Origin: a bacterium
GTDB taxonomy: Bacteria > Elusimicrobiota > Elusimicrobia > UBA1565 > UBA9628
Assembly (NCBI GenBank): GCA_021790955.1
Contig: JAJYFI010000062.1
Location: 405 to 7,930, forward strand
Direction: 5' to 3'
DNA length: 7,526 nucleotides
The notes beneath the pieces were generated by a model. It did no database searches. It was given only the letters and a program-made list of their open reading frames with translations, and was not told the DNA's origin. Shown here piece after piece: positions 5,126 through 7,526 of the stretch (position 1 is the first letter of the stretch; every line of letters starts with the position of its first letter). The position numbers and the translations under genes were made by a program.

Positions 5126-7038
5126 TTGTAGCTCCTTTGGGCGAGGTGGACGGCCGAAAACTCGAGCGGCTCTTTGTTGAGAACGACGGGGGCGCCTTCC
5201 CCCTTGTATTCCCAGGCCGCGACATGGGCGAAATTGGCGTCGTCGCGGCGAGCCTCGCCTTCCGGAGTCTGATATTCCTCGCGGAAATGCCCCCCGCAGG
5301 ATTCCCGGCGTTCGAGAGCGTCGGTGATCATCAAGGAGGCGAATTCGAGGTAGTCGGCGACGCGCCCGGCGCGCTCAAGCGCCTGGTTGACGTCCTCGCC
5401 GGGCCCCACGATGGCGACGTCCTGCCAGAACTCCTCTCGGAGCCCGCGGATCTTCTCGCGGGCTCCGAGAAGGCCCGTCTCGTTGCGGGACATGCCGCAG
5501 TTCTCCCAGAGAAGGCGGCCGAGACGGCGGTGAAAATCGTGGGGCGAACGGCGCCCTTTGACGCCCAGGAGCTTCGCGACGCCGTCCCGGGCGTTCTCTT
5601 CGGCGAGGCGGAAGGAGACCGAGTCGGCGGTGTTGACCTTGGGGAGCTCCGTCCCCGAAAGATAGCCGCCGATCGTGTAAGGGATGATGAAGTAGCCGTC
5701 CGCCAAGCCCTGCATGAGGGCGGAGGCGCCCAGGCGGTTGGCGCCGTGGTCCGAGAAGTTGGCCTCTCCGAGGCAGAAGAGCCCGGGGATCGTCGTCATG
5801 AGATCGTAGTCGACCCAGAGACCGCCCATCGTGTAGTGGACGGCGGGATAGATGCGCATGGGGGTCTGAAGAGGGGATTCGCCCGTGATGTTTTCGTACA
5901 TCTCGAAGATGTTCCCGTATTTCTCGACCAGGGCATGGGGGCCGTCGCGGCGGGCCGCATCCGAGAAGTCGAGATAGACCGAATGGCCTGTGGGCCCAAC
6001 GCCGAAGCCCTGGTCGCAGGCGGCCTTCGCCGCGCGCGAGGCGACGTCCCGCGGGACGAGATTGCCGTAGGTGGGGTAGCGGCGCTCGAGATAATAGTCG
6101 CGCTCCGACTCAGGGATGTCCAGGGGAATCCGCTTGTCCCCCGGCTTCTTGGGGACCCAGACCCGGCCGTCGTTGCGAAGGCTCTCGCTCATGAGGGTCA
6201 GCTTCGCCTGGTGCTCGCCTGAGACGGGAATGCAGGTCGGGTGAATCTGGGTGTAGCAGGGATTCGCAAAGAGGGCGCCGCGCTTGTAGGCGCGGAAGGT
6301 GGCGGTGACGTTTCCCGCGACGCCATTCGTCGAAAGGTAAAAGACGTTGCCGTAGCCGCCCGTCGCGAGGAGGACCGCGTGGGCGGCGTGCGACTCGATC
6401 TTGCCCGTGACGAGGTCGCGCGCCACGATCCCCCGGGCTTTGCCGCCCTCGACGACGAGATCAAGCATTTCCCGCCGCGGGTACAGGGCCGCGCGGCCGA
6501 GACCCACCTGGCGCATCAGCGCCTGATAGGCGCCCAGCAGAAGCTGCTGGCCGGTCTGTCCGCGGGCGTAGAATGTCCTCGAGACGAGCACGCCCCCGAA
6601 GGAGCGATTGGCGAGCGTTCCGCCGTATTCTCTCGCGAAGGGGACGCCCTGGGCGGCGCACTGGTCGATGATAAGACGAGAGAGCTGGGCCAGACGGTAC
6701 ACGTTGGCCTCTCGGGAGCGGAAGTCGCCCCCCTTGATCGTGTCGTAGAAGAGCCGGTAGACGCTGTCGCCGTCGTTGGGGTAGTTTTTGGCCGCGTTGA
6801 TGCCGCCTTGGGCCGCGATCGAGTGAGCCCGGCGGGGGCTGTCCTGGATGCAGAAGACCTTGACGTTGTAGCCCAGCTCCGCCAAGGACGCCGCGGCCGA
6901 GGCTCCCGCAAGCCCCGTCCCCACGACGATGATGTCGAACTTGCGCTTGTTGTTGGGGCCGACGAGCTTGAGTTCCGCCTTGCGGGCGTCCCACTTGCCC
7001 TCAAGGGGACCCCCGGGAATCTTGGCGTCGAGTCTCAT
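5122..7038 (-). CDS. sdhA: Succinate dehydrogenase/fumarate reductase flavoprotein subunit
   Basis: The 638-residue catalytic subunit interconverts succinate and fumarate. The FAD-binding VVGTGLAGASAA lies at 38-49, after an N-terminal extension of about 33 residues. His72 in HSIAAQGG is the expected site of covalent FAD attachment. Substrate-site residues known from the family are present: His266 in QIHPTC, Arg330 in PRDVASRA (the proton-shuttle arginine), His401 in HYTMGG, and Arg435 in HGANRLGASAL. The C-terminus has the typical RESCGGHFREEYQT segment. This is the long type-B form found with a single cytochrome b subunit. The frame continues upstream to 7380, but that part lies opposite sdhC in another frame. 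ATG 7038 fits the family, and its start overlaps the sdhC stop by four bases (ATGA). No strong Shine-Dalgarno precedes it, which points to translational coupling with sdhC. Confidence 0.96.
   Translation of the reverse strand: MRLDAKIPGGPLEGKWDARKAELKLVGPNNKRKFDIIVVGTGLAGASAAASLAELGYNVKVFCIQDSPRRAHSIAAQGGINAAKNYPNDGDSVYRLFYDTIKGGDFRSREANVYRLAQLSRLIIDQCAAQGVPFAREYGGTLANRSFGGVLVSRTFYARGQTGQQLLLGAYQALMRQVGLGRAALYPRREMLDLVVEGGKARGIVARDLVTGKIESHAAHAVLLATGGYGNVFYLSTNGVAGNVTATFRAYKRGALFANPCYTQIHPTCIPVSGEHQAKLTLMSESLRNDGRVWVPKKPGDKRIPLDIPESERDYYLERRYPTYGNLVPRDVASRAAKAACDQGFGVGPTGHSVYLDFSDAARRDGPHALVEKYGNIFEMYENITGESPLQTPMRIYPAVHYTMGGLWVDYDLMTTIPGLFCLGEANFSDHGANRLGASALMQGLADGYFIIPYTIGGYLSGTELPKVNTADSVSFRLAEENARDGVAKLLGVKGRRSPHDFHRRLGRLLWENCGMSRNETGLLGAREKIRGLREEFWQDVAIVGPGEDVNQALERAGRVADYLEFASLMITDALERRESCGGHFREEYQTPEGEARRDDANFAHVAAWEYKGEGAPVVLNKEPLEFSAVHLAQRSYK
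5132..5138 (-). promoter_or_regulatory. Shine-Dalgarno of sdhB inside the end of sdhA
   Basis: On the minus strand, AAAGGAG lies six bases before the sdhB ATG and within the last codons of sdhA. With the ATGA overlap this gives sdhB its own ribosome loading as well as coupling, whereas sdhA has no clear site of its own. Confidence 0.75.
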
Positions 7039-7526
7039 TTGAAGTGGGCCCAGATCGGTATGATCGCGAAGCCGCCGGCGACCATAATGGCGAAAGCGGC
7101 TCCAAGGGCGTCGATCGCGGGCCGCACGCGCGGGTGCCGGAGGCCCAGGCTCTGGAAGGCGGCCCGGAAGCCGTGGCCGAGGTGGAGTCCCAGGGCTCCC
7201 ATCGCGACGACATAGAAGCCGGCGTAGGTCGCGCTCTTGAACGATCCCATGACGAGCCGGAAGAGGCCGTGAGGCGCGGAGCCGAAGCGGAAATCCTTGA
7301 GATGGATGACGAGAAAGGCGAGGATGAGCAGCCCCGTGTAGAACGCGGTCTTCGAGCCGTACCACCGATCCCGCTTCCACCTTTTGACCTGGTAGTTCTC
7401 GGGGCGGGCCTTGGCGTTCTCCGCCTTCGTCCAGAGAGCGAGAAGGATGTGGCCGATGAAGATCGCGGCCAAGACGATTTCGGCCAGGGGGATTAACGGG
7501 TTCTTGTCACGGGAAGCGACGTATCC
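7035..7526 (-). CDS. sdhC: Succinate dehydrogenase cytochrome b558 subunit (type B), C-terminal part
   Basis: The frame runs from the window's right edge to the TGA at 7035-7037, giving 163 residues; the N-terminus, with the first membrane helix, is outside. Four membrane helices are visible at about residues 12-31, 61-78, 98-117 and 140-158, as expected for the last four of the five-helix type-B anchor. Haem-ligand candidates are His26 in IGHILLAL, His75 in FLVIHLKDF, and His115 or His118 in GLHLGHGF. The spacings are close to those of the Bacillus subtilis SdhC ligands. Residues 33-58 form a basic loop (NAKARPENYQVKRW) typical of the family. It anchors SdhAB in the membrane and passes electrons to quinone through two b haems. 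It is the first gene of the unit; any promoter lies beyond the window. Confidence 0.9.
   Translation of the reverse strand, partial: GYVASRDKNPLIPLAEIVLAAIFIGHILLALWTKAENAKARPENYQVKRWKRDRWYGSKTAFYTGLLILAFLVIHLKDFRFGSAPHGLFRLVMGSFKSATYAGFYVVAMGALGLHLGHGFRAAFQSLGLRHPRVRPAIDALGAAFAIMVAGGFAIIPIWAHFK

Noticed and set aside
7039..7380. N-terminal extension of sdhA up to 7380
   Set aside because: This stretch is the sdhC coding region in another frame. The extension is Arg/Pro-rich and unlike any SdhA, while ATG 7038 fits the family and overlaps the sdhC stop.
5137..7496. Long plus-strand open frames at 5137-6222, 6241-7215 and 7044-7496
   Set aside because: They lie opposite sdhA and sdhC, have Arg/Gly/Asp/Val-rich composition without family motifs, and are open only because GC-rich coding sequence lacks stops on its reverse strand.

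Overview
The window is high-GC bacterial DNA with dense coding on both strands, short intergenic gaps and overlapping stop/start codons. Two of the products have clear export signals. The succinate dehydrogenase is the type-B form, with one cytochrome b subunit and gene order C-A-B, as in Bacteroidota, Deltaproteobacteria-like lineages, Elusimicrobiota and Bacillus or Wolinella. Together these suggest an uncultured Gram-negative lineage, but I cannot fix the phylum from this sequence alone.

Layout: (1) 1-726, plus strand: the C-terminal part of a papain-like (C1) cysteine peptidase, cut by the window edge. (2) 727-870: a 144-bp gap between convergent genes. It holds a stretch that clearly resembles the D arm and anticodon arm of tRNA-Gly(CCC), but with no recognisable T arm or closing acceptor stem. 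(3) 871-2316, minus strand: a two-gene unit, an exported PDZ-less trypsin-like (S1C, HtrA-type) protease followed after 15 nt by a YdcZ/DUF606-type small membrane transporter. (4) 2317-2466: a divergent promoter region with a near-consensus sigma-70 promoter for the protease, a near-perfect palindrome, and a possible leaderless promoter for the rightward gene. (5) 2467-3897, plus strand: an exported nucleotide pyrophosphatase/phosphodiesterase-type enzyme of the alkaline phosphatase superfamily with all its metal-site motifs. (6) 3899-7526, minus strand: sdhC (partial)-sdhA-sdhB, tightly coupled by two ATGA overlaps, followed 48 nt later by a DUF2203 gene that is probably on the same transcript.

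The sdh genes form the respiratory link between the TCA cycle and the quinone pool: SdhC anchors the complex and carries haem, SdhA oxidises succinate (or reduces fumarate), and SdhB carries electrons through three Fe-S clusters. The other genes are mostly envelope or secreted hydrolases. I see no CRISPR array, insertion sequence or defence system. The item most worth a second look is the tRNA-Gly-like remnant at 764-810.
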